From Alteromonas macleodii ATCC 27126 (GTDB lineage: Bacteria; Pseudomonadota; Gammaproteobacteria; Enterobacterales; Alteromonadaceae): a stretch of DNA of 64,000 nt. A program made the translations under genes and the position numbers. The notes below the pieces were generated by a model. It was not told where the DNA came from. It saw only the letters and a program-made list of their open reading frames with translations, and did not search any database. Location of the stretch: NCBI RefSeq assembly GCF_000172635.2, contig NC_018632.1, positions 3,596,001-3,660,000 on the forward strand. The letters run 5' to 3'. Below are positions 8,379 to 17,524 of the stretch, piece after piece; within the stretch, counting starts at the first letter, position 1; every line of letters starts with the position of its first letter.

Positions 8379-9728
8379 ATGGCAAAGGGTGTAAAAAGCA
8401 CGGTTGAAAGACGATTAACCGGTAAGCGTTATCAAAAGTGTGTAGCGTCACTTTTTTGCTGCGTTCTGTTGTCGTTTTTAAACAGCGCGCTCGCGTTTAA
8501 TGAAGCGCAACCTTCACATACTCAACAAGCTGCACCACAGGCCTCTTTTGCCACTATTGTGGTCATTTACATAAAAGTTGCGGGCACATCTCCACCAGGC
8601 ACACCAGACTATTTAAAGTCCCCCAGCAATGAAGGGACAGCTGGCGCAAGTGTGGCGATAGAGGATGCCAATATCACGGGAAAATTTCTTGGTTATCAGT
8701 TTGAGTTAACTGAAATCAGTGTGCCTTCTATCGGCGAACTGCAAGCTTCTTTAGCTAAAACACACCAGCACTCTAGTTCAAGTGCTAACGCAAATCACAA
8801 AGAAATAAGCAGCAATCAGCAAGGCGATATTGCACCTGTTGTACTGCTGGATATGCAAAGCAGTGATGAGGTAATGGCTGCCTCAATTGAGCAGTTGATT
8901 GCCACTATTCAAAACACGCTTCCTAATGCCGTATTTTTTAACGTAGCTAATAGCGATGATTTACTTAGACAAAATTCATGTCGCCTGCCCTTGTTTCATA
9001 CGATCCCCAGTTATCAGATGAAAGCCGACGCGCTAGCCCAGTGGTTTCGCACTAAGCGTATTGACGAGATATTTGCAGTTTACGGAAAAACCGCTGACGA
9101 TGCTGCATACCTAGCCGCGTTCAAACGCAGCGCTAAGAAATTCAAGCTTTCACTTGTTGACACTAAACAGTGGCAGGACAGTTTTGATTTACGCAGGGCT
9201 GCCTTTGCTGAAATTCCTCAATTTACGCGAACAACAGAAACCTATCAGGCTGTTTTTACCGCCGATAGCGCGGCGCAATTCGCGTATAGCCTACCCTTTA
9301 ACACCTATTATCCCGTACCTGTGGTAGGCGCTGCCGGCCTAAAAGCACTAGGTTGGCACTTTACCCACGAACAATGGGGCGCCCGTCAGCTTCAAAGCCG
9401 TTTTAACGATACGTTTAACAGACACATGAATGAAGTCGACTTCGCCGCGTATCTTGCGGTAACGGCGGTGGCAAATGCTGCGCAGCAGGGAAGCAATTTA
9501 ACGCAGCAGGGAATATTTAAAACCTTGCTTAGCGACCACTACACGCTGGGTGCCTATAAAGGTCGCCCTCTTTCTATTCGCCCCTACACCCACCAATTTC
9601 GTCAGCCTATTGCGCTGGCCCACGAAGACGCACTGGTGACTCATGCGCCCCTTGAAGGCTTTCTGCACCAAACCAACGAACTGGACACATTAGGCGCAAC
9701 ACACACTACCTGTAAGGACAAGTTATGA
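8379..9728 (+). CDS. ABC transporter periplasmic binding protein of the PQQ alcohol-oxidation system (PedA1-like)
   Basis: 449 residues from the ATG at 8379. The frame is open from 8295, but that ATG overlaps the operator palindrome and precedes the likely -10 box, so it is rejected. An ATG at 8355 is a second choice. GGGGTGG lies just before 8379, and the signal peptide (CVASLFCCVLLSFLNSALA) follows. The body resembles a type I periplasmic binding protein (branched-chain amino-acid receptor fold), with GASVAIEDANITGKFLGYQFEL near the start. It is the first of five overlapping genes: the next start codon overlaps its stop by four bases (ATGA). In Pseudomonas and Methylobacterium, related operons (ped, lut) are tied to lanthanide use; the ligand here is unproven. 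Confidence 0.75.
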   Translation: MAKGVKSTVERRLTGKRYQKCVASLFCCVLLSFLNSALAFNEAQPSHTQQAAPQASFATIVVIYIKVAGTSPPGTPDYLKSPSNEGTAGASVAIEDANITGKFLGYQFELTEISVPSIGELQASLAKTHQHSSSSANANHKEISSNQQGDIAPVVLLDMQSSDEVMAASIEQLIATIQNTLPNAVFFNVANSDDLLRQNSCRLPLFHTIPSYQMKADALAQWFRTKRIDEIFAVYGKTADDAAYLAAFKRSAKKFKLSLVDTKQWQDSFDLRRAAFAEIPQFTRTTETYQAVFTADSAAQFAYSLPFNTYYPVPVVGAAGLKALGWHFTHEQWGARQLQSRFNDTFNRHMNEVDFAAYLAVTAVANAAQQGSNLTQQGIFKTLLSDHYTLGAYKGRPLSIRPYTHQFRQPIALAHEDALVTHAPLEGFLHQTNELDTLGATHTTCKDKL

Positions 9729-10708
9729 GCTATCGCTTTGCACTCTTGCTTGGCAGTTTAATGGCAAGCTTTGCCTTTGCACTTCCTCAAGCCTTTGCAC
9801 TTCCTCAAGCGTATGTCACTAACGAAAAAGACAACACGCTATCTGTCATTGATATGACGACATTTGATGTGATTGAAACTATCGAGGTTGGAGAGCGCCC
9901 CCGAGGGTTTATTTTAAGTGCAGACCAGTCCCACGCGTATATCTGTGCCTCTGATGCTGATCGCATTCAAATTATGGATTTGTCTACCCATTCCATAGTG
10001 GGCGATCTTCCCTCAGGTGCAGATCCTGAAACCATAGCATTACATCCTAACGGCACCACTATTTACACAGCTAATGAAGACGATGCCCTTCTTACTGTTA
10101 TCGACATTCCAACGGCTCAGGTCATTTCTCAGATAGATGTGGGCGTAGAGCCTGAGGGGCTGGCTGTGAGTCACGATGGCAGCATGATGGTCGTCACATC
10201 AGAAACCACTAACATGGTGCACTGGATAGATACCAAAACGCATGAAAATATTGCAAATAGCTTGGTTGACGCAAGACCCAGAGATGCTCACTTTACCAGA
10301 GATGACAAGTACCTTTGGGTAAGCTCGGAAATAGGTGGCACCGTCAGTATTTTCGATACTGCTACTAAGCAAAAAGTGAAAACCCTTTCCTTTGCCATTA
10401 AAGGTGTTTATCGCGACAAGATTCAGCCAGTGGGTATTGTGCTTATGAAAGATAAGCCCTACGCCTTCGTGGCGCTTGGCCCAGCGAATCGCATAGCGGT
10501 CATCAATACCGATACCTTTGAAGTGGAAGACTACATTTTGGTTGGGCGACGAGTGTGGCAATTAGCGTTTAATCAAGATCAGTCTTTATTGCTGACCACT
10601 AACGGTGTAAGCGGTGATATTTCTGTCATCAATACCCACACGTTAAACGTAGAGCATACGGTAAAAGTGGGGCGTTACCCTTGGGGCGTGGCGGTTAAAT
10701 GGAAATAG
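9725..10708 (+). CDS. YVTN-type beta-propeller protein of the PQQ alcohol-oxidation system (PedA2-like)
   Basis: 327 residues. A signal peptide ends around AFA-LPQA, followed by about seven repeats of the YVTN/40-residue type: YVTNEKDNTLSVIDMTT, YICASDADRIQIMDLST, YTANEDDALLTVIDIPT and so on to INTHTLNVEHTVKVGRYP. Such propellers, annotated elsewhere as PQQ-dependent catabolism-associated, occur consistently between the binding protein and ATPase genes of this ABC operon type. It acts in the periplasm. It may be a scaffold or a second binding component; the function is not established. It overlaps the preceding gene by four bases and the following gene by ten. An 18-bp duplication sits at the signal-peptide junction. 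Confidence 0.85.
   Translation: MSYRFALLLGSLMASFAFALPQAFALPQAYVTNEKDNTLSVIDMTTFDVIETIEVGERPRGFILSADQSHAYICASDADRIQIMDLSTHSIVGDLPSGADPETIALHPNGTTIYTANEDDALLTVIDIPTAQVISQIDVGVEPEGLAVSHDGSMMVVTSETTNMVHWIDTKTHENIANSLVDARPRDAHFTRDDKYLWVSSEIGGTVSIFDTATKQKVKTLSFAIKGVYRDKIQPVGIVLMKDKPYAFVALGPANRIAVINTDTFEVEDYILVGRRVWQLAFNQDQSLLLTTNGVSGDISVINTHTLNVEHTVKVGRYPWGVAVKWK
9773..9808 (+). repeat. Perfect 18-bp tandem duplication at the signal-peptide junction
   Basis: GCCTTTGCACTTCCTCAA occurs twice without a gap (9773-9790 and 9791-9808). It keeps the frame and doubles the AFALPQ segment where signal peptidase should cut. Confidence 0.95.
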
Positions 10709-11421
10709 CGGTTCAAGCGGTTTCACATCAGTACGGCGGTCACCACGCGCTGGACAATATATACCTTTGCCTAAAACCTGGCTTAACCATGCTGCTTGGG
10801 CCAAATGGCGCAGGCAAAAGTACCTTATTTGCGCTTATTACGGGTCTTCAAAAACTCACGCAAGGCAGTATTACCTTTGATGGTGCTACCCTGTCTCAAT
10901 CTCGCACAAGTATTATGGCGAAAATGGGCGTGGTATTTCAGCAAAGTACCTTAGATATCGACTTATCAGTAAAACAAAATTTGTCCTACTTTGCTTCGCT
11001 CCACGGCATAAGTACCGCTAGCGCGCTATCTCATATTCAAGGCCTGCTCGACGAGCTTGATCTTACGACCAAGCTCAACACAAAAATTCGCAACTTAAAT
11101 GGCGGGCACAGACGTCGGGTCGAGTTAGCTCGCTGCCTTATTCACAAGCCATCCTTGCTGCTATTAGACGAGCCTACCGTTGGCTTAGACATAGAATCCC
11201 GTCATCTTATTTTGCGGGTAGTACAAGCACTCGCTCATTCGCAAAACGTAAGTGTACTGTGGGCCACGCATTTATTTGAAGAAGTGAAGCCCAACAACAA
11301 CTTGATAGTCTTATCGAAAGGACGTGTGTTAGCCCACGACCAATGTGAAGCCTTGTTAGCCAAGTATCATCAACAGGATATTGAGCACCTTTGGCAGCAT
11401 TTGATGCAGGAAGGCTCCTGA
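10699..11421 (+). CDS. ABC transporter ATP-binding protein (PedB-like)
   Basis: 240 residues with Walker A GPNGAGKST (about 34-42), Q-loop VVFQQSTLD, Walker B LLLLDEPTVGLD and switch His in WATHLFEE. The signature motif is LNGGHRRRVELARCL, so the usual LSGGQ is replaced by LNGGH, an unusual variant. It pairs with the single permease that follows, whose ATG shares one base with this stop codon (TGATG). ABC-2-type partners such as this usually export; in this operon type the transporter is nevertheless linked to lanthanide or PQQ use, so direction and substrate are open. Confidence 0.9.
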   Translation: MEIAVQAVSHQYGGHHALDNIYLCLKPGLTMLLGPNGAGKSTLFALITGLQKLTQGSITFDGATLSQSRTSIMAKMGVVFQQSTLDIDLSVKQNLSYFASLHGISTASALSHIQGLLDELDLTTKLNTKIRNLNGGHRRRVELARCLIHKPSLLLLDEPTVGLDIESRHLILRVVQALAHSQNVSVLWATHLFEEVKPNNNLIVLSKGRVLAHDQCEALLAKYHQQDIEHLWQHLMQEGS

Positions 11422-12203
11422 TGTATTGGCGCTGTTTTGTGGGCGTACTTACCCGAGAGATGCTAAAGTTCTGGCAGCAACGTACACGCCTGTTAAGTGC
11501 ATTGGTGCGCCCGCTGCTTTGGCTATTTGTTTTTGCTGCAGGCTTTCGTTCGGCCCTGGGTCTTTCAATGACCGAGCCTTACGAGAGTTATATTTTGTAC
11601 GAAGAGTACATTGTACCTGGGCTTGCCGCCATGATTGTGCTTTTTAATAGTATGCAAAGTTCATTGTCCATGGTGTACGACAGAGAAATGGGCAGCATGA
11701 AAGTACTGCTGTTAAGCCCGGTTCCCCGCCCTTTTCTGCTAGGCAGCAAGCTTATAGCCAACACCTTGGTAAGCGCTATTCAGGTGTATATATTCTTTGC
11801 CTTTGCGCTTTTACTGGATGTACGCCTATCTGCGTTGGGATACGTTTATGCGTTGCCTGTTATTGCGCTACTGTCATTGTTTTTAGGTTCGTTAGGATTA
11901 TTACTGGCAAACTATATTAAGCAGCTAGAGAACTTTGCCGGGGTAATGAATTTTGTCATTTTCCCGTTGTTCTTTCTATCAAGCGCCCTATACCCGCTTT
12001 GGAAAATGCGTGAGGCCAGCGAATGGCTGTATCAAATTTGTGCCTTTAACCCCTTTAGTAGCGGCGTAGAATTACTGCGATTTGCGCTCTATGAAAAACT
12101 CGAACACAACGCGCTTACCGTTGTACTTTGTCTTACGGCTATCACTTTTATTTTCGCTGTGAGAAGCTTTCGCCCCAAAGCCTCAAAAGGGCGCTTCTCG
12201 TGA
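11421..12203 (+). CDS. ABC-2-type transporter permease (PedC-like)
   Basis: 260 residues from the ATG at 11421, which overlaps the ATPase stop by one base and has AGGAAGG eight bases before it. The longer frame from 11391 lies inside the ATPase gene and is rejected. About six membrane segments follow an amphipathic N-terminus (LTREMLKFWQQRTRLLSALVRPLLW), and the central MQSSLSMVYDREMGSMKVLLLSPVPR is the classic ABC-2 coupling region. It forms a homodimer or half-transporter with the ATPase. The M17 peptidase gene begins at a GTG overlapping this stop by four bases. Confidence 0.9.
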   Translation: MYWRCFVGVLTREMLKFWQQRTRLLSALVRPLLWLFVFAAGFRSALGLSMTEPYESYILYEEYIVPGLAAMIVLFNSMQSSLSMVYDREMGSMKVLLLSPVPRPFLLGSKLIANTLVSAIQVYIFFAFALLLDVRLSALGYVYALPVIALLSLFLGSLGLLLANYIKQLENFAGVMNFVIFPLFFLSSALYPLWKMREASEWLYQICAFNPFSSGVELLRFALYEKLEHNALTVVLCLTAITFIFAVRSFRPKASKGRFS

Positions 12204-13024
12204 TAAAAGCAAACCTAGTCTGGGCTGACGAAAGCAATAAAGTTGGAACGTTAGAAGATAGTGACTGCTTACTTATTTTAACTACACCCGAGTTATTAGC
12301 GAGCCAACTATTTCACTTTTCAAAACCCGCTAAGACATACATTGAGCAGGTTTTTGACGATGAAGGTTTTGCAGGAAATAAAGGCCAATGTGTATTAGTA
12401 CAAGGCCTTAAGGCGTTTAAAACAAGTTACATCTCAGACACTGAAAACAGCGGAAAAAACAAAATTAGCCAACAATTAGCTGAAGTAAAACGGGTGCTGT
12501 TTTATGGTGTCGATTTTACGTTTTTTGAAGCGTCAGATGCACCCAACGTCTCTAGCCGTGCCTCGACTTTATCTAAAACTAATGACCCTTCCATGGTTAA
12601 CCGCTCAAGCTACGCTAGCGATTCAAACTCCGCGTTTTATTCGAAAAGCACTAGTGAATTGAAGCAAACTAACGCGCCAGCATTTCGCTACTTAGAACAG
12701 CAGTTCGATGCATTGTTTAAAAAACTTAAAAGCGTGTCGGTAACCTTGGAAAAACTGTCGTTTATGGCGCTTTCTACCACTGAAACAGCAAGCAATGACC
12801 CTGTTAACACCATTGCAAGCCACTCACCATTTCTGAGTGCGCTACTTAGAAGCTATTTCAAGCATGGCTATCACTTTAAAGGCTATAAAACGAATAATCG
12901 TTCGGTTTCCAACTGTCAGCCTCTCAATGACAACAACAACGCAAATAGTGTTGAAAAAACGACGCAAATAATGAAGCAATTAATCAAGCAATTGATATTA
13001 GGGGCACGCTGTCTCTTGCATTAG
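12200..13024 (+). pseudogene. M17 leucyl aminopeptidase, N-terminal part before a frameshift
   Basis: The likely start is GTG at 12200, overlapping the permease stop (GTGA), with AAAGGGCG upstream. The frame encodes a degenerate M17 N-terminal domain of about 250 residues, including a long Ser/Thr/Asn-rich stretch not expected in the family, then ends out of frame (KQLILGARCLLH). The catalytic half continues in the -1 frame, open from 12955. The switch point is the A6 run at 12954-12959; one more A would restore a continuous frame of 619 codons plus stop (1859 + 1 bases). The cause may be a real mutation, a sequencing error, or slippage at the A-run. All metal-binding residues are in the second part. 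Confidence 0.6.
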
Positions 13025-13101
13025 ATGCCAAGCATTTTACTAACGCGCAAAAGCGTCTCGTTTCACACACTATCCGCTATGAATCAGCCCTGAATGCCGC
13101 G

Positions 13102-14058
13102 ATGACGTGGGCTAAAGATCTCGCCCACATGCCAGCCAACTTATGTACGCCAGATTATCTGGCCGAACAAGCTCTGCATCTGGCGCAAACCTTTAATACG
13201 GTGTCTTGCGATATCCTCAATGAAAGTGCGCTAAAGCAGTTAGGCATGAACGGGTATTTAGCGGTAAATGCAGGTTCACAGTTTGCTGCCACCATGCCTA
13301 TTCTTCGCTATACAGCCAAAGGTTTAGAGAATTCACCGCCAGTAGTGTTAATTGGCAAAGGTGTAACGTTTGACAGCGGCGGCATAACGTTAAAACGCAG
13401 CCCTGATATGCGCCATATGATTTACGACATGGCAGGCGCTGGCTGTGTATTGGGCGTCATTCAGGCGGTTGCCACACTGGGGTTAAATATAAATATTATT
13501 GGTATTGTGGCGAGCGCCGATAATGCAATTGATGGCAAAGCCTATCGCCCGGGTGACATTATTACTATGCACTCAGGAAAAACCGTGGAAGTCATGAGCA
13601 CCGATGCAGAAGGGCGTATGCTTATGGCCGATGCAATCAGCTACGCGAAACAGTTCTCCCCCTCGGTTATTATTGATATTGCAACCTTAACCGGCGCGGC
13701 TATTAGCGCACTGGGGCACAAAGCCACTGCGCTTTTTAGCAACGCTCCAGCGCTTGAAAGTACGTTAGTTGAAGCGGGTGAACTGGCTAACGACAGGTGC
13801 TGGCCTTTCCCACTTTGGCCAGAATATCAAGACGCCATTACCTCTCAGCACGCGGATATGATGAATACGGGTATAAACTCTCCCGGTGCTATTTCGGCAG
13901 GCTGCTTTCTCTCTCGCTTTGCTGACGGCACGCCGTGGGCTCACCTCGATGTGGCAGGAACCGCTTTTACCTACACCAAATCGTTATCGGCGACCGGCCG
14001 CCCTATCCCTTTGCTGTTATCTTACTTAAGCAGCTGCGCTATCAAAAATAATCAATAA
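13102..14058 (+). pseudogene. M17 leucyl aminopeptidase, catalytic part after the frameshift
   Basis: 318 residues from ATG 13102, but the same frame reads as good protein back to 12955 (NAINQ-like sequence through LDAKHFTNAQKRLVSHTIRYESALN), so this is the 3' part of the gene starting at 12200. The M17 active site is complete: GKGVTFDSGG (Lys and Asp ligands), YDMAGAG (Asp), YRPGD and STDAEGRM (Asp, Glu, Arg). These two-zinc enzymes remove N-terminal residues from peptides. No ribosome-binding site precedes 13102. Its place at the end of the ABC operon, immediately before pqqA, suggests a role in processing PqqA-derived peptide; that is inference. Other reading: a housekeeping PepA paralogue carried along. 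Confidence 0.65.
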
Positions 14059-14081
14059 ATCATCAAAATTCATGACAGTTC

Positions 14082-14126
14082 TCCTCCCTTAGGAGGATAT
14101 CTGTTAACACATATTCAACATATACT
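14082..14126 (+). promoter_or_regulatory. pqqA promoter with regulon palindrome and -10 box
   Basis: TCCTCCCTTAGGAGGA at 14082-14097 differs from the consensus at one base. A good -10 hexamer TATACT lies at 14121-14126, putting the predicted transcript start near 14133 and the palindrome centre near -43. This is the position expected for a class II or -35-overlapping activator. Confidence 0.75.
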
Positions 14127-14162
14127 CAGTCATGCGTTTAATCATAAAGAAGAGGAACAATT

Positions 14163-14234
14163 ATGTGGACTAAACCCCAATACACAGAAATGCGCCTTGG
14201 TTTTGAAGTAACTCTTTACATCAATAACCGCTAG
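14163..14234 (+). CDS. pqqA: PQQ precursor peptide PqqA
   Basis: A 23-residue peptide, MWTKPQYTEMRLGFEVTLYINNR, listed here as two parts: MWTKPQYTEMRLG and FEVTLYINNR. It is the ribosomally made precursor of pyrroloquinoline quinone. The invariant Glu and Tyr of the E-V-T-L-Y motif are the residues cross-linked by PqqE and built into PQQ. Length and sequence fit the family (22-29 residues, usual start MWTKP). AAGAGGAAC before the ATG at 14163 gives a strong ribosome-binding site. Its own promoter carries the regulon palindrome, and a terminator hairpin follows, which should make pqqA transcripts more abundant than pqqB-F transcripts. Confidence 0.97.
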   Translation: MWTKPQYTEMRLGFEVTLYINNR

Positions 14235-14260
14235 GCAACGCCCTCTGGGATGATGAACAA

Positions 14261-14287
14261 AAAGGCTGCCGACGCAGCCTTTTTTTA
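14261..14287 (+). terminator. Attenuator/terminator between pqqA and pqqB
   Basis: AAGGCTGC (14262-14269), loop CGAC, and GCAGCCTT form a strong stem followed by seven T residues (14280-14286). It is intrinsic in form, with partial read-through expected because no separate promoter is obvious before pqqB. Confidence 0.85.
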
Positions 14288-14306
14288 CTTGTAGTATGGA
14301 GTTGTT

Positions 14307-15227
14307 ATGCACGTATTGATTCTTGGTGCTGCCGCCGGGGGTGGATTTCCGCAATGGAACTGCCACTGCCCAAATTGTAAGGGTTTACGCGAAGGTAAAA
14401 TAAAGGCGAAAGGCAGAACACAGTCGAGCATTGCTGTCAGTAGTGATGGTAAAAATTGGGTTCTCATTAATGCCTCCCCCGATTTAAGGGAGCAGATAAA
14501 TAGCCACCCGCAGCTGTGGCCCGACGCCCATGTGTCTCGCGGCACACGCATAAGCGCAATTGTGCTTACCGACAGTCAAATAGACCATACTACAGGCCTG
14601 CTAACATTGCGCGAAGGCTTACCCCTTCCCGTTTATTGTACCGATGTTGTGGCCGAAGACCTAACCACCAGCTTCCCGCTTTTTACCGTATTAAAACACT
14701 GGCACGGCGGACTACAGCAGCATTCAATTAATACCGACTATCATCAACGCTTTGTACCAAAAGGGGCAGAAGGCCTGACTTTCCAACCTGTGGTATTAGA
14801 GTCTAACGCGCCCCCTTACTCGACGTATCGCGACAACATTGTGCCGGGCAACAATATCGGCCTGAAGATAACTGACGACACCACGGGCAACGTGCTTTTT
14901 TACGCGCCGGGATGCATGCAGGCAAACGACACAGTAAAACAGGTGATGCGCGAATCTCACTGCGTGCTATTTGACGGTACGCTGTGGGCCAATGAAGAAA
15001 TGATAGATCACGGCTTTAGCAACAAGCTGGGCACAGATATGGGACACATGCCGGTTAATGGAAAGGGCGGAGCCATTGCGCTGCTAAATGAATTTAACGT
15101 TGAGCGTAAAGTGCTTATTCATATCAACAACACAAATCGCGTGCTTGACGAAGACTCCAGTGCTTATCACAGCCTGTGCGAGCAAGGCATTGAATTGGCT
15201 TACGACGGTATGGAAATTGAGGTGTAG
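14307..15227 (+). CDS. pqqB: PQQ biosynthesis protein PqqB
   Basis: 306 residues, the normal family length. It is a metallo-beta-lactamase-fold protein of the cytoplasm. The N-terminus [18 protein letters not shown] with a Cys-x-Cys-x2-Cys zinc site (CHCPNC) and the motif [18 protein letters not shown] are diagnostic. PqqB is thought to act as an iron-dependent hydroxylase on the Glu-Tyr intermediate before PqqC. GGAG lies eight bases before the ATG at 14307. pqqC starts two bases after its stop, so B-C-D-E are translationally linked. Confidence 0.97.
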   Translation: MHVLILGAAAGGGFPQWNCHCPNCKGLREGKIKAKGRTQSSIAVSSDGKNWVLINASPDLREQINSHPQLWPDAHVSRGTRISAIVLTDSQIDHTTGLLTLREGLPLPVYCTDVVAEDLTTSFPLFTVLKHWHGGLQQHSINTDYHQRFVPKGAEGLTFQPVVLESNAPPYSTYRDNIVPGNNIGLKITDDTTGNVLFYAPGCMQANDTVKQVMRESHCVLFDGTLWANEEMIDHGFSNKLGTDMGHMPVNGKGGAIALLNEFNVERKVLIHINNTNRVLDEDSSAYHSLCEQGIELAYDGMEIEV

Positions 15228-15229
15228 TA

Positions 15230-15985
15230 ATGACAGAACACGCATGGTCTAGACAAGAATTCGAACAAAAACTGAGAGAAAAAGGCGCTTACTACCATAT
15301 TCATCACCCGTTTCATAAACGCATGAATGAAGGACACTGCAGCGTTGATGAGATTCAGGGTTGGGTGGCCAACCGACTGTATTATCAAATGGCGATACCG
15401 GTTAAAGACGCGGCAATTTTAGCGAATTGCGAAGATCAATCGGTACGCAGAACTTGGATCCAACGAATTATCGATCACGATGGACGGGAAGGTGAAGACG
15501 GACTGGGCGGCATAGAAGCCTGGTTGCGGTTAGGCGAAGCGGTAGGCTTGAACCGCAGTGAATTACTTGATGAAACCCACCTGTTGCCAGCGGTTAAATT
15601 TGCAGTAAATGCCTATGTGAATTTTGCCCGCCGTGCGTCGTGGGAAGAGGCTGCCTGCTCATCGTTAACTGAAATGTTCGCCCCTGAAATACATCAAAGC
15701 CGATTAGATACCTGGCCTGGGCACTATACATGGATTGATAGTGAAGGCTTTACCTACTTTCAAATGCGGTTAAGTCAGGCGCGCCGTGATGTAGAGCATG
15801 GCCTGCAGATTACCCTTGACCACTTTGTTACCCGACAACAGCAAGAACATGCGCTCAATATACTGCAGTTCAAAATTGATATTTTGTGGAGCATTGCTGA
15901 TGCCATTTGCTTTGCCTATGAATATAAGAGAAAGCCGTTTGATGGTATTGCCGACCAACGGGTGTGCCATATAGGGAGGTTTTAA
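15230..15985 (+). CDS. pqqC: Pyrroloquinoline-quinone synthase PqqC
   Basis: 251 residues, the expected length. The haem-oxygenase-like helical fold begins with the conserved [20 protein letters not shown] segment (in shorter form, [15 protein letters not shown]). PqqC is a cofactor-free oxidase that closes the ring and oxidises AHQQ to PQQ using oxygen in the last step. The end reads QRVCHIGRF. Its stop codon TAA shares one base with the pqqD ATG (TAATG). Confidence 0.97.
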   Translation: MTEHAWSRQEFEQKLREKGAYYHIHHPFHKRMNEGHCSVDEIQGWVANRLYYQMAIPVKDAAILANCEDQSVRRTWIQRIIDHDGREGEDGLGGIEAWLRLGEAVGLNRSELLDETHLLPAVKFAVNAYVNFARRASWEEAACSSLTEMFAPEIHQSRLDTWPGHYTWIDSEGFTYFQMRLSQARRDVEHGLQITLDHFVTRQQQEHALNILQFKIDILWSIADAICFAYEYKRKPFDGIADQRVCHIGRF

Positions 15986-16374
15986 TGATGTCGAATTTAC
16001 AATCGCAAACCGAACACCACTTAGATGCTGATAGCACCGGTGCTGATAACGTGGAAGATAACATTGAAAATAGCAGCAGTCACAACAACGAGGGTGGCCG
16101 CAAAAGAGACAAAACAGCTTCTTTAAATCCGCTTTTTCGCATGCAGTACGAGAAAGCTCAGGGTTGTTATGTGTTGTTGTTCCCCGAAGGAATGATCAAA
16201 CTTAACCCTTCTGCGGCAGAAATTCTTAAGCGTGTGGATGGCACCAATACGGAAAATGCCATTTGTGCTGAACTTCGTCAGGCGTTCCCTGATGCACCTG
16301 ATGATTTAGAAGAAGATGTTCATGCATTTCTGGTTCATGCCGAGCAAAAGAAGTGGATCCGCTATGACGAATAA
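15985..16374 (+). CDS. pqqD: PqqA peptide chaperone PqqD (with N-terminal extension)
   Basis: 129 residues from ATG 15985; a second ATG at 15988 is equally possible, and GGGAGG at 15974-15979 is better spaced for it. A GTG at 15964 inside pqqC is rejected. PqqD is a winged-helix RRE protein that binds PqqA and presents it to PqqE. The RRE core begins at about residue 45 ([27 protein letters not shown] split as [12 protein letters not shown] and [14 protein letters not shown]) and includes [14 protein letters not shown]. Most PqqD proteins have about 90-100 residues, so the acidic, Asn/Ser-rich first 40 residues are an extra, poorly conserved tail. It overlaps pqqE by 11 bases. Confidence 0.93.
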   Translation: MMSNLQSQTEHHLDADSTGADNVEDNIENSSSHNNEGGRKRDKTASLNPLFRMQYEKAQGCYVLLFPEGMIKLNPSAAEILKRVDGTNTENAICAELRQAFPDAPDDLEEDVHAFLVHAEQKKWIRYDE

Positions 16375-17524
16375 TACAGACGTTGATTTACAAACCGACG
16401 TACCAAATACCATAACGCCACCGCTATGGCTCCTAGCCGAAATTACTTATCAGTGCCCATTGCATTGCCCCTATTGCTCAAACCCAGTAAACATGGAAGA
16501 AACATTTAATGAGCTCTCTACTGAGCATTGGGAGCGTGTACTGCGTGAAGCGCGGGAAGTGGGCGCCGTGCAGTTGGGCTTTTCTGGCGGAGAGCCATTG
16601 CTTCGAAAGGACTTAGAGCACTTAGTCGCTTATGCGCGGGCTTTGGGTTTTTACACCAACTTGATCACCTCTGGTATTGGCATGACAGAAAAACGTATTG
16701 CCAAACTCAAAGAAGCCGGCCTTGACCACATTCAGCTGAGCTTTCAGGCAGCCAATGCCGAAGTCAACGACTTAATAGGCAACAAGCGCCACTCATTTGA
16801 ACAAAAACTTAAAATTGCGAAGCTGGTAAAACAATACAACTACCCTATGGTGCTTAACTTCTGTATTACCGCGCAGAACATTCACGAAATAGAAGACGTG
16901 ATGGCGCTCAGCGAGCAGCTGAACGCTGATTTTGTCGAGCTAGCTACCGTGCAGTATTACGGCTGGGCCTATGAAAACAGAGACCATCTGTTACCTACCT
17001 CACAGCAGCTACAGGAAGCTGAGGCCGCAGTGAACCGCTACCGCGCGCAGCAAAACGGTAAAGGACCAACCTTCATATTTGTGTCGCCCGACTACTATGA
17101 ATCTCGCCCTAAGGCGTGTATGAATGGCTGGGGCACGACGTTTTTAACCGTAACGCCAGATGGCAGTGCCCTTCCGTGTCACAGTGCAAAGATATTACCC
17201 CTTCGTTTTCCTAATGTGAAAGAACGTTCATTGCACGATATTTGGCACCAAGACTTTAGCTTTAATCATTTCCGTGGCGATAGTTGGATGCCTTCGCCCT
17301 GTCGGGACTGCGATGAAAAAGATAAAGACTTTGGCGGCTGCCGATGTCAGGCCTACCTGCTAACAGGTGATATGTATAAGACGGATCCGGTTTGCAGCAA
17401 GTCGCCCGATCACCATTTGATGAAAGGCATTACCGATAAAGCAGGTACTGCACCGTCGAAGGCACTACAGTATCGGAAGGTGGAAAAGCCGATTCCCATT
17501 CTAGAAGTAAGTGCTACGAGGTAA
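16364..17524 (+). CDS. pqqE: PqqA peptide cyclase PqqE (radical SAM)
   Basis: 386 residues from the ATG at 16364, which lies inside the end of pqqD (ATGACGAATAA). The frame upstream to 16316 has no family-like sequence. The radical-SAM cluster motif is CPLHCPYC (CxxxCxxC), followed by [11 protein letters not shown]. The SPASM domain has the auxiliary cluster cysteines in CMNGWG, LPCHSAK, PCRDC, GGCRCQ and DPVC. The enzyme forms the carbon-carbon bond between Glu and Tyr of PqqA, with SAM and reductant, on the PqqD-bound peptide. Length is typical. Confidence 0.97.
   Translation: MTNNTDVDLQTDVPNTITPPLWLLAEITYQCPLHCPYCSNPVNMEETFNELSTEHWERVLREAREVGAVQLGFSGGEPLLRKDLEHLVAYARALGFYTNLITSGIGMTEKRIAKLKEAGLDHIQLSFQAANAEVNDLIGNKRHSFEQKLKIAKLVKQYNYPMVLNFCITAQNIHEIEDVMALSEQLNADFVELATVQYYGWAYENRDHLLPTSQQLQEAEAAVNRYRAQQNGKGPTFIFVSPDYYESRPKACMNGWGTTFLTVTPDGSALPCHSAKILPLRFPNVKERSLHDIWHQDFSFNHFRGDSWMPSPCRDCDEKDKDFGGCRCQAYLLTGDMYKTDPVCSKSPDHHLMKGITDKAGTAPSKALQYRKVEKPIPILEVSATR

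Noticed and set aside
12950..12965. Classical -1 programmed frameshift heptamer in the M17 gene
   Set aside because: The zero-frame codons are GAA AAA ACG, so the canonical X-XXY-YYZ slippery heptamer is not in phase; simple slippage on the A6 run, mutation or sequencing error fits better.
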